Shown here piece after piece: positions 63,604-64,000 of a stretch of 64,000 nucleotides of DNA. The position numbers and the translations under genes are program-made. Every line of letters starts with the position of its first letter. Within the stretch, counting starts at the first letter, position 1. The notes under the pieces were generated by a model. It had not been told where the DNA came from. It was given only the letters and a program-made list of their open reading frames with translations, and made no database searches. This stretch comes from Amphiura filiformis (lineage: Eukaryota; Echinodermata; Ophiuroidea; Amphilepidida; Amphiuridae), in NCBI RefSeq assembly GCF_039555335.1, contig NC_092628.1, positions 78,866,713 through 78,930,712 of the forward strand, given 5' to 3'.

Positions 63604-64000
63604 GTACCTGTTAACAAGGAAACTAGCGAAAGTTAAAAAGTACATTGTAAAGAATGAATTGTTTACATGCAAGATGTACTGCAACTTGTTTATATGCCGG
63701 TTGATGTTGTATCAACCAAGTAGTGAGAAGAGAACAAAATAACCATAAGAAAACGATGTGTGGAATAAACAAGAAAGACCAATATAATTACTTAGTTTGT
63801 ATAGACCCCTTTACATCATTGTTTATCAACAAAAGCGAGGGATTGGTCTGTCGATATGCCCGAACGAACCGCTTCACTGTTCAATGGCTTTCTTGTACTA
63901 TATGAAACGTGGTGGGAGATTTAAAATACACATGCCCTGAGCACTCTACGATGCGCATGCACACTGCAGGGCAAAGAACAATGGAAAGTACCATAATGCG
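63604..64000 (+). other. Start of PRMT3 intron 7; no feature seen
   Basis: It follows the AAG|GTACCT donor. A short CG-richer segment lies near 63840-63960. The next PRMT3 exon (encoding the double-E loop) is not in the window. Confidence 0.6.

Overview
The window is eukaryotic nuclear DNA, AT-rich, with short exons (40-270 bp) separated by introns full of small transposable elements. Protein similarity is to animal genes. The marine-invertebrate style of the repeats (tRNA-derived SINEs, many MITEs, dispersed TAGGCCTA words) suggests an invertebrate deuterostome, most likely an echinoderm or a close relative. That taxonomic placement is inference; the gene identities are much firmer.

Layout. 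(1) 714-19292, plus strand: NUP107, the Y-complex nuclear pore scaffold, 21 exons recovered. The first coding exon(s) lie left of the window and the stop is present. Two of its exons (7 and 20) have been amplified, each together with its splice donor, into long tandem arrays in the following intron. The second array was later hit by a Tc1/mariner-type transposon. (2) 20.9-23.7 kb: intergenic, repeats only. (3) 23742-24964, plus strand: an unrecognised gene of about 400 residues whose reading frame changes once, probably by one missing C. (4) 25-35 kb: long AT-rich intergenic stretch with several clean MITEs, plus the 3' UTR of the next gene. (5) 34952-48597, minus strand: CSDE1/UNR, a complete 18-exon coding region of about 801 residues once one missing base in exon 4 is allowed for, with a probable 5' noncoding exon near 51.74-51.8 kb. 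(6) 51.8-57.2 kb: repeat-rich intergenic DNA with a large foldback element and a filled/empty pair of repeats. (7) 57281-63603, plus strand: the 5' half of PRMT3 (zinc finger, coiled coil, start of the methyltransferase fold), which continues past the right edge.

The three named genes are housekeeping genes (nuclear pore, translational control by RNA binding, arginine methylation of ribosomal protein) and show no sign of a shared operon-like function. CSDE1 and PRMT3 are transcribed divergently, about 5.5 kb apart.

The most unusual content is the pair of exon-plus-donor arrays in NUP107 (14 extra copies of a 125-bp unit, and 6 further copies, the last truncated, of an exact 144-bp unit). Next come at least seven elements bounded by TTAA and five elements with hAT-like ends, four of which have exact 8-bp target duplications and one a nearly exact duplication. 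I saw no retrovirus, LTR element, LINE reverse transcriptase, CRISPR array or bona fide tRNA/rRNA gene.
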